Origin: Phorcus lineatus
Lineage: Eukaryota > Mollusca > Gastropoda > Trochida > Trochidae
NCBI GenBank assembly: GCA_921293015.1
Contig: OV121082.1
Coordinates: forward strand, 21,369,748-21,433,747
Direction of reading: 5' to 3'
Length of the DNA stretch: 64,000 nt
Positions 41,780 to 52,407 of this stretch are shown here, one piece after another (the first letter of the stretch is position 1; every line of letters begins with the position of its first letter). The notes under the pieces are model-generated. The model worked only from the letters and a program-made list of their open reading frames with translations. It searched no databases and was not told the origin of the DNA. The translations under genes were made by a program, and so were the position numbers.

Positions 41780-42130
41780 TTCATAGCCTAAGGTTGCCTT
41801 TAGCCCATTATGAAATCATTACAATAGCCTTAGCCTAACTTGACTTTGTGCAAGCTGTCAAAGGGTCTTTCTTATTGAAGCCATGTTAGTGCTAAGGCTG
41901 ATCTCAGTGAAGGTTAGAGATTCATCAGAGGTCACCTTAGCCTAAGTTGGATTTATACAAGTTGGCTAAGAACCTGTTTACTAGTGTTTTAGCCAAGAAT
42001 ATAACATCGAAAGAAGGTTGCCTTAGGCTAAAGTGGCATGTGCAAGTTCTCCAAGTTGCAGTTTCATTATGGTAATTAAGATGCCAATATTAAAAAAAGG
42101 AGTTTGCCTAAGTAAGGCCTTAAGCCATGT
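41780..42130. repeat. Diverged CCTTAGCCTAAGTTGG tandem repeat
   Basis: 'CATAGCCTAAGGTTGCCTTT', 'TAGCCTTAGCCTAACTTG', 'GTCACCTTAGCCTAAGTTGG' and 'GTTGCCTTAGGCTAAAGTGG' recur about every 80-120 bp, followed each time by a TGTGCAAG/TATACAAG-type segment. Confidence 0.6.
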
Positions 42131-43161
42131 AAGGTTGAACTCTATCAAAATTTTCTTTATTTTTTTTATCACTGATTTTGATTGGATGCACAAAATTATA
42201 ATAGGACTAGGTTTGAAACATGGGGAAATGAAAAGCAGGAAAACTCTCAAATTAATATGTTTCATTATTCATAATATTTTTCATAGATCCAAAAATTTCC
42301 TTTATAATGAGCTTTTGAAGGGGCGCATTTTTTGTCTCGCTATTTTAGTGTTCTTAATGATCTTTGACTTCTTTTTTGTTACGATTGCATTTACAGTTGA
42401 AGATTTCTAAGTTGCCATTTTGTCCATGAATTTCGAATATTCATGAAATTCATATTTCCTTTATTCAACTCTCGAGTTTGTCTTTGACATCATATGTGTT
42501 CTGTAAGACGATATAGTTGTTGAAAATAGTTGTCAGACGAGCTGTAACATGTTTCCTCTCCAATAATATTTAGCTGGCGGATAATTAAACCATCTGGCAG
42601 CCATTGATATATCATAATATTTGTGTATGTGTCTGATTTGTCTGTTTTCAAGGTTAAGATGAATTAGTACACAAAGACAATGATCTTAGCTATGCTTGAT
42701 TTGCGGTACATTTAATCTTCAAGGATGAATATTTTATATAAAGATGCTTAATATACAATTTGTTGGTGAAAAATAATTGAATTTCCATGAACATTTCAAG
42801 TAAAGTTGGAAAATATACATTTACACTTGCCATAATATGAACAAATAAAATGAGCGGTAACGATACAATTTGAACCCAGTGAATATTTTATTAATTTTGA
42901 AAGATTTTGTAAATTGTATTGCCATTTTGCAAGACTGTAATAAGGTTTTAGCTTCTTAATTGTAGTGTTTGACAAAGACGCTAAGGCTACCTTAGTATCA
43001 TTGGCAGAATTTGTTCGATATTATTCTGTACCTCATGTTAGTAATAAGCTTGAATGGGAAAAGTGAATAGTGTATGGGCAAACTATCTTTATGACTTTGT
43101 GATCTCACTGTTATGTATGTGTGTACATACACCATCGGTACATGTGCAATTGTTGAGATGT

Positions 43162-43325
43162 TACTACTGAGAGTTATCTCCCTTCTGTATAGAGAGTTAC
43201 CTCCCTTCCTGTATGGAGTTACCTCCCTTTCTGTATAGAGTTACCTTCTTCAAGGAGTTATCTCCCTTATGTATAGAGAGTTATCTCCCTTCTGTATAGA
43301 GAGTTACCTCCCTTATCTTGTATAG
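43162..43325. repeat. About 24-bp minisatellite
   Basis: About seven copies of 'GAGAGTTACCTCCCTTCTGT' plus ATA, with TTATCTCCC/TTACCTCCC variants. Confidence 0.9.
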
Positions 43326-45777
43326 ACTTCCATGTTGTTTGTGTCTCTTATTGGTTGTGTTCAAGCTGTTACAGGGATAAAATGATTTACTTCACACATT
43401 CACTGCAGATTCATTGCCAAGATGCTTACTAACAAGAAAATATCCACCAAAGATATTCATTCTTTTGAGAAAAGTGTGAATTTTGTACTTTGGTATTGAT
43501 CAGATATTTGACACTGTATATGTTATGAACATAAAGAATTTTATTTATTGTCCTAAGGGTAGAATACAATAGTATTTATAAATGAAAAAGAGGGTTTTAG
43601 CTAGAATTAGATCCTCATCAATTTGATAAATTATATCAGTATTATGTTTATTGTTTTAAAAAGAAATGTCTTGAACGCATTGAAAATACAAACACTTTTT
43701 CACATTTCATGTTAGGCTAGTGAAGTTTGGAAATATATTTCATTATGTGTTAGATAAATCTCATTTCGTTTTAAACCAATGTGAAATTTTGTGTAAGCTG
43801 TGGATTTTGTTTACTGAAGAGTGTGACCTTATGCAAATTTCTGTGTTAGATTTTATAGAAAAACTCGGGAGAGTTTTGCATTAGTGGTTTTCTGCAGCAA
43901 ATAATGTTTCTGCAGCATCGTTTAACTCTATACAACGCAAAGTTTTATTTGTTTTACTCTCTAGTAAACTGTTGAAAATTTTATTCTCTTACTGTATATT
44001 CTGTCAGAAGTTTTACCCTCGAATGCTGTAGCAGTTATATGTATATGTTTGCTCGTGTTTGTGAGATGTTAATTTTATTAGTTGTGAACCAAGTTTACTG
44101 CTTTATTTGTTGAATCATATTTTTTTAACATTTAAACTTTGATAGCTCAAATAACTTATTAAATCTTTCAACATTCAAGAAATTTAAAATGTATGTCAAA
44201 ATGTAATTATTAATTATCAAAGACTCATATCAAGTTTGAGTGTAGAATTGATAAATTTTTGTGAAGCGTAAAATTATGGAGAATATTGAAGGACATATTT
44301 GGATTCATCTTAATTAACAGATTTCAAAATGCTATTTTTACTAAATAATTTACAGACTGAATTTTGATAAATATGGACACTAACTGAACTTCATAGTCTA
44401 AGTCCTAGAATTTCTCTTTAAAATTTTTAACATGAAGGTATGTTTGATGTAGATGAATAAGAATACAGGGACTTCATCGTGTAAGCAATAAAATTAAACA
44501 TGTTTGACAAAAATCGAGTGCAAACATTATTGAATATATATCTTAAAATATTTTCTTTTTTTCCCTTAAAATTTATGCAATTTCTTTTTTTTTTTCAGTT
44601 TGTTTTTAAACCTTGGTAAGAATAAAATACAATTACAATTATGAGGATTTATCAATATTAACAAAAATGAAATTTGTTATTTAATGGTACATTTTAGAAT
44701 AACATTTTGTCCAAAAAGCAATTTTTTAAGCACATTTTTGTCAAACATGTTTATTAAGATACCAGTGATATTTCTAGAAGTAAAAATCATCCTTCTCCTG
44801 CCTTTGCTGAGCTTGTGATTTTTCTTTTGCCATAAAATTTTTATTTTAACCCCAATCCAGAAATATTTAAGACTGAAACCCAGATTTATGAACATTTTTA
44901 ATTCAATTAACATGAGAGCTATTTTAAAGACAACCATAATATGAGAGAAAAAATACTTAGTTTGTTTAACCATATGAAATAATTTTATTCAAAACCAACA
45001 AATGCTAGGAGACGAAATCATTAGCTATGCAATTTTATTTGTAATTTAGAATATCTCCTTTCACTTTTTAGTGGAAGATATTTCGTTTTATGTTCTAAAG
45101 TTTTGTGTTTTAATGTTGTCGAAAAACACCAAATGAATAGAAAAAGTTTTGTAACCACAATTATTTCAAAATGGTTATTTAATGTAATGTGTCTTTGTTC
45201 GGCACCTGAGATTGTTGCAGTTTATCAATATTATGAACGGTCTATTTTTTTTCTTAGTGTGAATGTTTAGTTAGTAAATCATGATTAATTAAAGTTCTGA
45301 ATTACTAAACTGTTTATGCAATTTGAGTAAATAATTTTTTTCCGGTGTGAACTCAATCTGTCAATCATTTAGAATTTCAGTTCTTTCTTTGCAGCTTATG
45401 AGAGCATGTTGAAATATTAACGCAGCATCTTAAATTTATCTAGGAACAAAGTCAAGAATACAACTTATTCAATTATGAAACTTAAGTATCTTTTCGCGTG
45501 ATCACTTACGTAATATTGGTTTTTTAGGATGTGAAGAAAAATTGTTTTACTGAAACTATAAAAAAATTCCTATTGGCATTGAGTGACGTGAAACCCAAAT
45601 GCGTATGAGTTATCCTTCCAAAGGGGGCTCGAATCTGTCTATCAATCAATCTATCTATTGTGTTCAGTTGCTGTCTATCTGTGCAGTCAGTCAGTCCGCC
45701 CTTGTGTTTTGTCGTCTAGTTTGAACTATCTTAATAAAACTGAAATATTTTCCAGGTATGCTGTAAGCAATTTAGAT

Positions 45778-46128
45778 TACCTGTAACATTGAGGATGTGT
45801 TGTAACCATCCTTGATTATCTGTAACATTGAGGATGTGTTGTAACAATCCCTAATTATCTGTAACATTGAGGATGTGTTGTAACCATCCTTGATTATCTG
45901 TAACATTGAGGATGTGTTGTAACCATCCTTGATTATCTGTAACATTGAGGATGTGTTGTAACCATCCTTGATTATCTGTAACATTGAGGATGTGTTGTAA
46001 CCATCCTTGATTATCTGTAACATTGAGGATGTGTTGTAACCATCCCTAATTATCTGTAACGTTGAGGATGTGTTGTAACCATCCTTGATTATCTGTAACA
46101 TTGAGGATGAGTTGTAACAATCCTTGGT
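45778..46128. repeat. 39-bp minisatellite, about 9 copies
   Basis: Highly similar 39-bp units (TTATCTGTAACATTGAGGAT, GTGTTGTAACCATCCTTGA). Because 39 is a multiple of three, the - strand stays open and would read as 13-residue repeats (MLQIIKDGYNTSS), but no splice or start context supports a protein. Confidence 0.95.
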
Positions 46129-46815
46129 TAAGGGTTATCTGTTAATACTTTTGACTGTCTGTGACATATAGGGTACCCACCAGGATCTTTGATCCTAAAC
46201 TATCTGTAACATTGAGGGCGAGCTGTAACCATCCTTGCGTATATGTAACATGTCCTGTCTTCATCTGTTGCCTGTTCTCGAGACCGACTCACTGGTCTGT
46301 CAGGTCACGATTCAGTATATATTGTAATCCCATTATGGCTGGGTCCTGCCATGGCTGTACAAATCTCATAGCATTGCTACAATAAAACATGAATAGAAGA
46401 AAACTTGCCATTTGTTGTCTGTCATTACACCTTGATACGGGGAAAAGTTTTGGATGGCAATATATTAGCAATATGAGTAAAACATGAGGAATAAATTGAG
46501 AAATATTGCCATGTTACTTATCACACAGTGTGTTTAGGTCAACGCTAGAATAGTTCAGCTTAAGCTAATAATGAGCTGCAGATCATGTAACTTTTAAGAG
46601 GGTACCATTTTGAATTAACAAGTAAATTTGCCTATACATACTAGAAATATAAGATAACCACGGCATTAAAACAATGGCGAACAATGGGACCGACGATGTG
46701 CTTTATTAGACGATACAACCATGCGCGAGGTAAATGTCGTCATTTCAAGAAACGTTACAAATGATGTCATATCGGCCAAGTCCATTGCTCAAACTTGAGG
46801 AGGCTATTGTCCATC

Positions 46816-46935
46816 ATGGCCGACTCGGCGTCTGTCGATTCGAAACCAAAAGGAGAGGTGTGGGTTTACAGAGAAGAAAAATCACGGATTAGAGACGTAA
46901 CGTATCCCCTGGGGACATTTTCAAATTCATATTGA
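46816..46935 (+). CDS. Possible small ORF or first exon
   Basis: An ATG in the context CCATCATGGCC opens a 39-residue frame beginning MADSASVDSKPKGEVWVYRE and ending SNSY. The surrounding 46660-46900 is CpG-richer than its neighbours and includes a YY1-like CATCATGGCC, as at some first exons. GAG|GTGTGG inside the frame could be a weak 5' splice site. No downstream + exon was recognised and no family is known to me, so this is a candidate only. Confidence 0.2.
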   Translation: MADSASVDSKPKGEVWVYREEKSRIRDVTYPLGTFSNSY

Positions 46936-47119
46936 TTGTTCAATAAATTTGATTCTATTCATATTGGAGCGCCCACCCCTATACATGATAATGGACTCGT
47001 CCGAATATGTTCTACATCGCGAGGCAGCATTGTTTTCAAAATGTTTCTGTTAAAAATACCATAATACCAAAACTGTTTTTATATATAAAGCAAGTAATTG
47101 GGTAAAGGGTATTTCATAT

Positions 47120-47269
47120 AAGAAATAGAAAACTCGTTGTTGTGCATCTATCGTTGAATAAAACATAGCAGGAAGCATAAAACACTCAGGGCGGAGCCCT
47201 CCGTGTTTTATGCTCGCTGCTATGTTTTATTCAACGATAGATGCACACCAACAAGTTTTCTATTTCTTA
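47120..47269. mobile_element. Hairpin (foldback) element 1
   Basis: Near-perfect inverted repeat: left arm about 47120-47184, right arm about 47203-47269, separated by about 18 bp containing GGGCGGAGCCCTCC, itself a small palindrome. The arms pair at nearly all positions (mismatches at AGGAAGC/GCTCGCT and TTGTTGTG/CACACCAA). No coding capacity. Confidence 0.9.
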
Positions 47270-47352
47270 AATAAACCATATCTCACTTCACCTCACCTAT
47301 CCTGTAAATCTCTGCCGTCAAATGTTCTGGTGATAGCCTAGAGTCAATAGAG

Positions 47353-47409
47353 TGAGTGAGTTGGGGTTTAACGCCGCTTTCAAGATTATTTCACTGATAT
47401 CGCGGCTCC
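47353..47409 (-). mobile_element. 57-bp SINE tail insertion
   Basis: Only the SINE 3' end: on the - strand CCGCGATATCAGTGAAATAA, TCTTGAAAGCGGCGTTAAAC, CCCAACTCACTCAC. It is flanked by GAGTCAATAGAG (47341-47352) and GAGTCACTAGAG (47410-47421), a 12-bp duplication with one mismatch, so it is an extremely 5'-truncated insertion. Confidence 0.85.
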
Positions 47410-47421
47410 GAGTCACTAGAG

Positions 47422-49767
47422 AAGATATCATGGAATATATTAATTCTTAAAAAACACAATACAAAGACCCACAAGATTCTGGTTGTTTATTAAAACATTT
47501 CTATCGGGTGACGTATTCAGCCAAGTCACTCCAAAGCACTGATATAAATGTGCGGTTTCTTACACAAGCTGGAATGCTCTAGTTGATAAATATAAAAGCT
47601 GCATCACAACAGAAGGTGTTTCTCCATATCTCTGGCAGTAAACAAACATTTAAACATTGGCATCCATATCATAAACTTGTTAATCAAAACACTGCATTTT
47701 CATTAAACTTAAAATACTTACGTTCGCTATGCAATTTCTTTCAATAGAATTTGCAACTTAGTCATGATTCTCACAATGATTTCAAAATTATTTAGATAAT
47801 AAGTAGTAAATGTGAAAAAGGAAGTTGATAATTACGACTTGTCATCCCAATAATTCAAATGTAAAAGCAACACGTTATATCCATAATAACATGATCAGAA
47901 ATATCTAATCTATGCCAATTCTTTGCATAAAACCTTAAATAAAATATTATCATCGGAAATAAATTGAAAATAAAAATTATGTTTAAAATATAACTTCATT
48001 CAAATCATAATTATAATACTCCTGCTGCTAAAATTAGTGCCAAGCCTTTCATTCTGAAAAGCAAAGTACCAGGAACAACAAGTGTCAGTGTGGGAATATC
48101 CTGGGTCTGGCATTACAAAGAAGAACCCACCATATAGCAGTAACAGATCCAGGAATTTTGAAAAGGGGAATCACCTATTGGAAAGAAGGGGCATCACCAA
48201 TTTTAAGGTTATTTTTGACAAAATATCCCAAATGGGAACCTGAAAGTTGATAAATTTGATGAATTTCCAATAAAGGGAGTTGATAATACCATCAGGTCTA
48301 GCCAACAATGGATCCAGGGTATAAGTGAGGATTTATTGGATCGTTTACCCTTGATTTTTCAGGATGCATCGTGTAACAGCCCCATGTAGAGAGTTAATAG
48401 AAGCTGGATAACAGACTGCTCATTTGTCGAAATAATTACAAATTATAGAAAATATCCAGATTAAAATTTTGGTTAGGCTTTAAGTTGACAAACCTCTTGC
48501 CTTTCAAGTTTTATGAGAATATTTTGAATATTTTTTAGCATGTCATGAAATTTGTTCATGATATAGTATACTTGCTGCTTACATTTTCAAAGCAGTCTGA
48601 TTAAACTGGAACATTCCATGCAACATTTACAAATGTAATCAGTCCAAATTTACATTTGATATCTATTCTCATGATAACACTTGCCTAAGCAGTGGCTCAA
48701 GTTAATGATGATAAGTATTGCAGAAATAGGCACTTCCGAGATTATGAATGACAAAGAAGATGTTACCAAATCTGGTTGATATGCTTATAATATGACTTTT
48801 CACAATTCCATTTAACAAATGGACAGGCTTTACAAACTTGTAAATAAATAAGCAAAGTAGAAAAACGCAACATAAAAAGGTGATTGATTTTAAAAGATAG
48901 TTGCTCATCATTAGCAATCTTGCTGCAAAAACAAAACATTTCAACCTTAAACAAAATAATAATAATTTCTGTCATATTATATGACGAACACAAGCTTATA
49001 TACATATTATGTACCTTCCAAGCAAAAACCATTTATTAGTCCATTAAATGCCACTTCACATTGTTAATTATTAAACTTCATTGTCTCGCATGCATCAATT
49101 GCACAGTGTCCATGCACACAAGAAAGTTTAACACAAAGGCAAACAAAGGCTTCCACAGTTGAGTTCCAACTTCTCTAGAATACACAAATTATTCTTAGAA
49201 GACAAAAGTCAGTTGTTGTACCATGATATTTGACTCAATAAAATCAGGGCAGTTTCTATTTTGCAACTTTCCACTACAAGGGATTTTGAACTTAATAGGT
49301 CCCACTTGTAACAGAGCTTATGTGGGAAGAAACTACTTAGAAGCCAGAAGGTAAAGAGTGGTTTCAAACATAGCCAGAAAGCGCATCTGGCTTTATAAGG
49401 TTTAGGAAAACTTGTGTTAAGACATAAATAAGCTTGTCATATTTGAGAGAGCAACTTCACTAGAAGTTGGATTCATAACAGCAACAAGCTTTTTGGTATA
49501 TTTTACCTCTAAAGTATTTACTCCCCTCATGTGTTTTGCAAATGGAAATTGTCTAACATTTTCATTTATCGAATCTGTCTAATATGGTTTTCTATTGTTG
49601 ACATGTTTTTTCTGCTATGGTACATATATATATACCTTTATGTTATTCCCTACATCCCACCTTAAAAGGAGTATGAATATTATCTGAAGTGTCGCGATTT
49701 TCACAAAAAGAGGTGTCTCAAGATTGTTGTTCTAAAAAGTGATGTGATAGACTGGTAAGCCTGTTAG
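47422..49767. other. No gene seen; possible far 3' UTR of the - strand gene
   Basis: AT-rich. Poly(A)-signal-like AATAAA on the - strand lies near 47491. Overlapping - strand frames at 48702-49032 are hydrophobic but have no recognisable domain. Confidence 0.5.
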
Positions 49768-49780
49768 CCTTAGTAAAAAA

Positions 49781-50111
49781 GGTGAGGTGAGGTGAGGTGA
49801 GGTGAGGTGAGTTGGTGTTTAACGACGCTTTCAAGATTATTTCACTTATATCGCGGCTGCTAGTATTATTGCAGGGAGAAAGCCCACAACACCATTGTGG
49901 CTATGCATTGCGGTGAAACCTGCAAGCATCGGCTGGAACTAGCGAACCATGGGTGGTACTGCGCTGAATTTCAGTGTAGCATTGCACCCAAACCTGACTG
50001 CATGTAGAACAGTTCTCTACTGCAGACAAAGTTGCCGAGCCCCTGGCGGGATTCGAACTAGGGACCTCCCGATCCGAAGCCCAACGCACTAACCACTGCG
50101 CTATCCCGCCC
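49781..50111 (-). mobile_element. Full-length tRNA-derived SINE (best copy)
   Basis: On the - strand: head GGGCGGGATAGCGCAGTGGT then TAGTGCGTTGGGCTTCGGAT, B box TAGTTCGAATCCCGCC, GGGGCTCGGCAACTTTGTCT, core, tail GTCGTTAAACACCAACTC and five CACCT units. It is flanked by a perfect 13-bp duplication CCTTAGTAAAAAA (49768-49780 and 50112-50124). It is the most complete and least diverged copy in the window and serves as the reference for the others. Confidence 0.97.
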
Positions 50112-50124
50112 CCTTAGTAAAAAA

Positions 50125-52181
50125 CCTACTTAGGTGAAATTGTTAACTTACAGAAAGACGTCACTACACTACTCTATAGCAGCTCAAATGCTCAAGATAC
50201 AGATGTATTCGGATTAACAGCTTAAAATAGGGCATGTGTATTGATACACAAATCATCTTGAAAGGGAGATAAATCTAGATTTGTGTGTCACTTTCCATCA
50301 TAGTAAAGTAAAACTGACATAAATGCATGCGATTATCATGTTATATCTATATTTCAAACAAGACATGTTGACAAACATTTAAAGAATTATTTTGTATTAC
50401 TAGCAATATTTTGCATCAATGAATATACTCTTGTGTATGGTTTTTCAATGCATAATAATATATCATACATAAATAGGATTGTTTACTATTGTGTATCCAC
50501 AGAAACCTGAGACAATAATGAATACTGTCTTATCAATCCTACACTCACAGCAATACACATTTGTATACACATATAGAAAAACAGTACACACTTATTTTGT
50601 TACCCATAAAAGTAAGAGTTGAGTTGGACAGTGCTGTCAGTTTGATGATGTAGGACTCATCAAAGCAAAGCTGAAACCTCTTTATAGAAATTAAACAAAA
50701 CATTCTTCAGGTATTGTTTCTAAATTCCACAGAAACACAAACAGTACACTATTTTCAACTTAATTAGCGCTCACATTCGATAATCACCCCCAAAAAGTTT
50801 TTAGGTCAAGATTTAATAACCTCCCCCGCCCACTTTCCCAAAACATCAAACGCCTGATTTAACTGATTTTAGAGCTTCCAATCGGTTTCTTTTATTTGAA
50901 GAGTGTCATTCTAGTATTCAATATGGCGAGCAATGACTGTAGATATTTCTCAATGTATCTAGATGGCAGAATTTGTTAGACAGCAGTGACAAAATCAAAC
51001 TCATACTGACATTCTTCAAGATGTGTAAGTCAATAGGTTATGTCTACGGAGGTATAAAAGAAATTTATCTCATTTGATTGAATACTATGAAAATAAGCAG
51101 AGCTGATATTATAATATGTTGACTAGGGTATTCTAAAACATTAACAAATACAAAAAAACATAGAATGAAATATATGTAAACTAAAAGTATCCCAGAAGAA
51201 TACTTTGGATACGACCTTGACACTAATTCAATCAATCTCTGGTTACCTAACACCATAAATACAACAAAAAATATTTTTCAAAACCAAGATTATAAATCAA
51301 ATAACAGTGATTGACAAAGGAATTCAACAGAAATGAAGTAGGTATGCTATTTAATGACATAAATATACTCATAAGATAAGAATCAGATTCTGTTTATCAA
51401 TGCTGATAGTTTGTTTCTTCGCAGTTAGAAAAACTACACAGGAAAACTAGCACAGTGTCTCTTGTGTAATGCAAAAATCAACCAATGACAAAAGAGCTTG
51501 TTTTGCAAATTGCACATCATTGGGAAGTTGTTTTACATTCCTGTTGACCTTTATGAAAAATCTTCTTTAAATGTTTTTTTTTCATGTAAATTGAAATAGA
51601 AAAATAAGACTGCAACCAAACTGCTAGGAAATCACAAAATACAAATTTTCAAAAGACCAACACAAACTTGTGACAATGACAGATATGCAAAAAACCTCAT
51701 CACTCGTTTGCAAAAACATGCAAATCATATCTTGTTTTACAGTTTGTAAAAGGTCAGCAGGAGTTGACCTCGATTTCCTAGAAATATTGACAGACTGATG
51801 TAAGAATACAGCTACCTCAACATAGATTGGGCGTAATCTACCTTATGATATGCAAATGAACATTGCAAAATATAAAGTGACAGTTAAACAGTTTATTTTT
51901 TAACATGAATTTCATGAAAGGCTGATTCTCAACTGTCTTTCGACCTATAAATTGAGAACCATTTCTCAAAGCATGATAAATAGATGTCTCCAAGGGCATG
52001 GTAGATGTGCAAGAAGAATGAATGCATGAAATGAAAGATTCCCAATCAGAAATATCACAAAACTGAAAGAAATTGTTCACTCTCAAACTTCACAAATTCA
52101 AGAGGCAGTCCTAATTAAGATACAAACCATCACATTGTTTGTAAATCACAACAGTCACAAAGAGCTAAAACACAGGAGCTA
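50125..52181 (-). other. Probable 3' UTR and downstream DNA of the ICMEL-like gene
   Basis: No other coding sequence recognised. The nearest - strand AATAAA signal downstream of the stop is at about 51892-51897, about 285 bp beyond it; a shorter 3' UTR ending there is plausible. Confidence 0.5.
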
Positions 52182-52407
52182 TCAAAACACTTTCTTGCTT
52201 GTTTCCATAAGAACCCCCATGACTGAATCATAGAATTTTCTCTCTGAAGTCATGAGGTCGAGCATAATTTCAAAATGTCCGCAGTCTGGCAACACGCGCA
52301 CTATAACATCGGAGGAAATGTCACTGAGTGCTTCACCGAACTTGGTTGTCGAGGACATCGGCACGGTATAGTCCTCTGTGCCATGAACCAGCACCATCCG
52401 GGGCAAA
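52182..52407 (-). CDS. ICMEL-like exon 6 (Asp and His of the triad)
   Basis: Begins after ATTTCAG at 52408 and encodes (S)LPRMVLVHGTEDYTVPMSS to the stop at 52182. It contains catalytic Asp428 and His460 in PDCGHFEIMLDLM. Confidence 0.93.

Larger units (their letters stand above)
40554..45770 (+). other. JNK 3' UTR and downstream DNA
   Basis: No further coding sequence was recognised. Candidate poly(A) signals AATAAA occur near 44484, 44624 and 45734 and the true end is unknown. The region holds a repeated 'GTCTGCTCACACCAATCCAA' block (40855-41030), a diverged CCTTAGCCTAAG repeat (41780-42130) and a minisatellite (43162-43325). Open frames at 41480 and 42033 lie in it and are not credible genes. 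Confidence 0.6.

Noticed and set aside
42033..42410. 125-codon + strand hydrophobic frame in the JNK 3' region
   Set aside because: Overlaps a diverged CCTTAGCC repeat at its start and poly-T-derived Phe/Ile-rich text afterwards; antisense frame is equally open.
45772..46101. 109-residue repetitive protein on the - strand
   Set aside because: Produced by a 39-bp minisatellite; no start or splice context and no non-repeat coding part.
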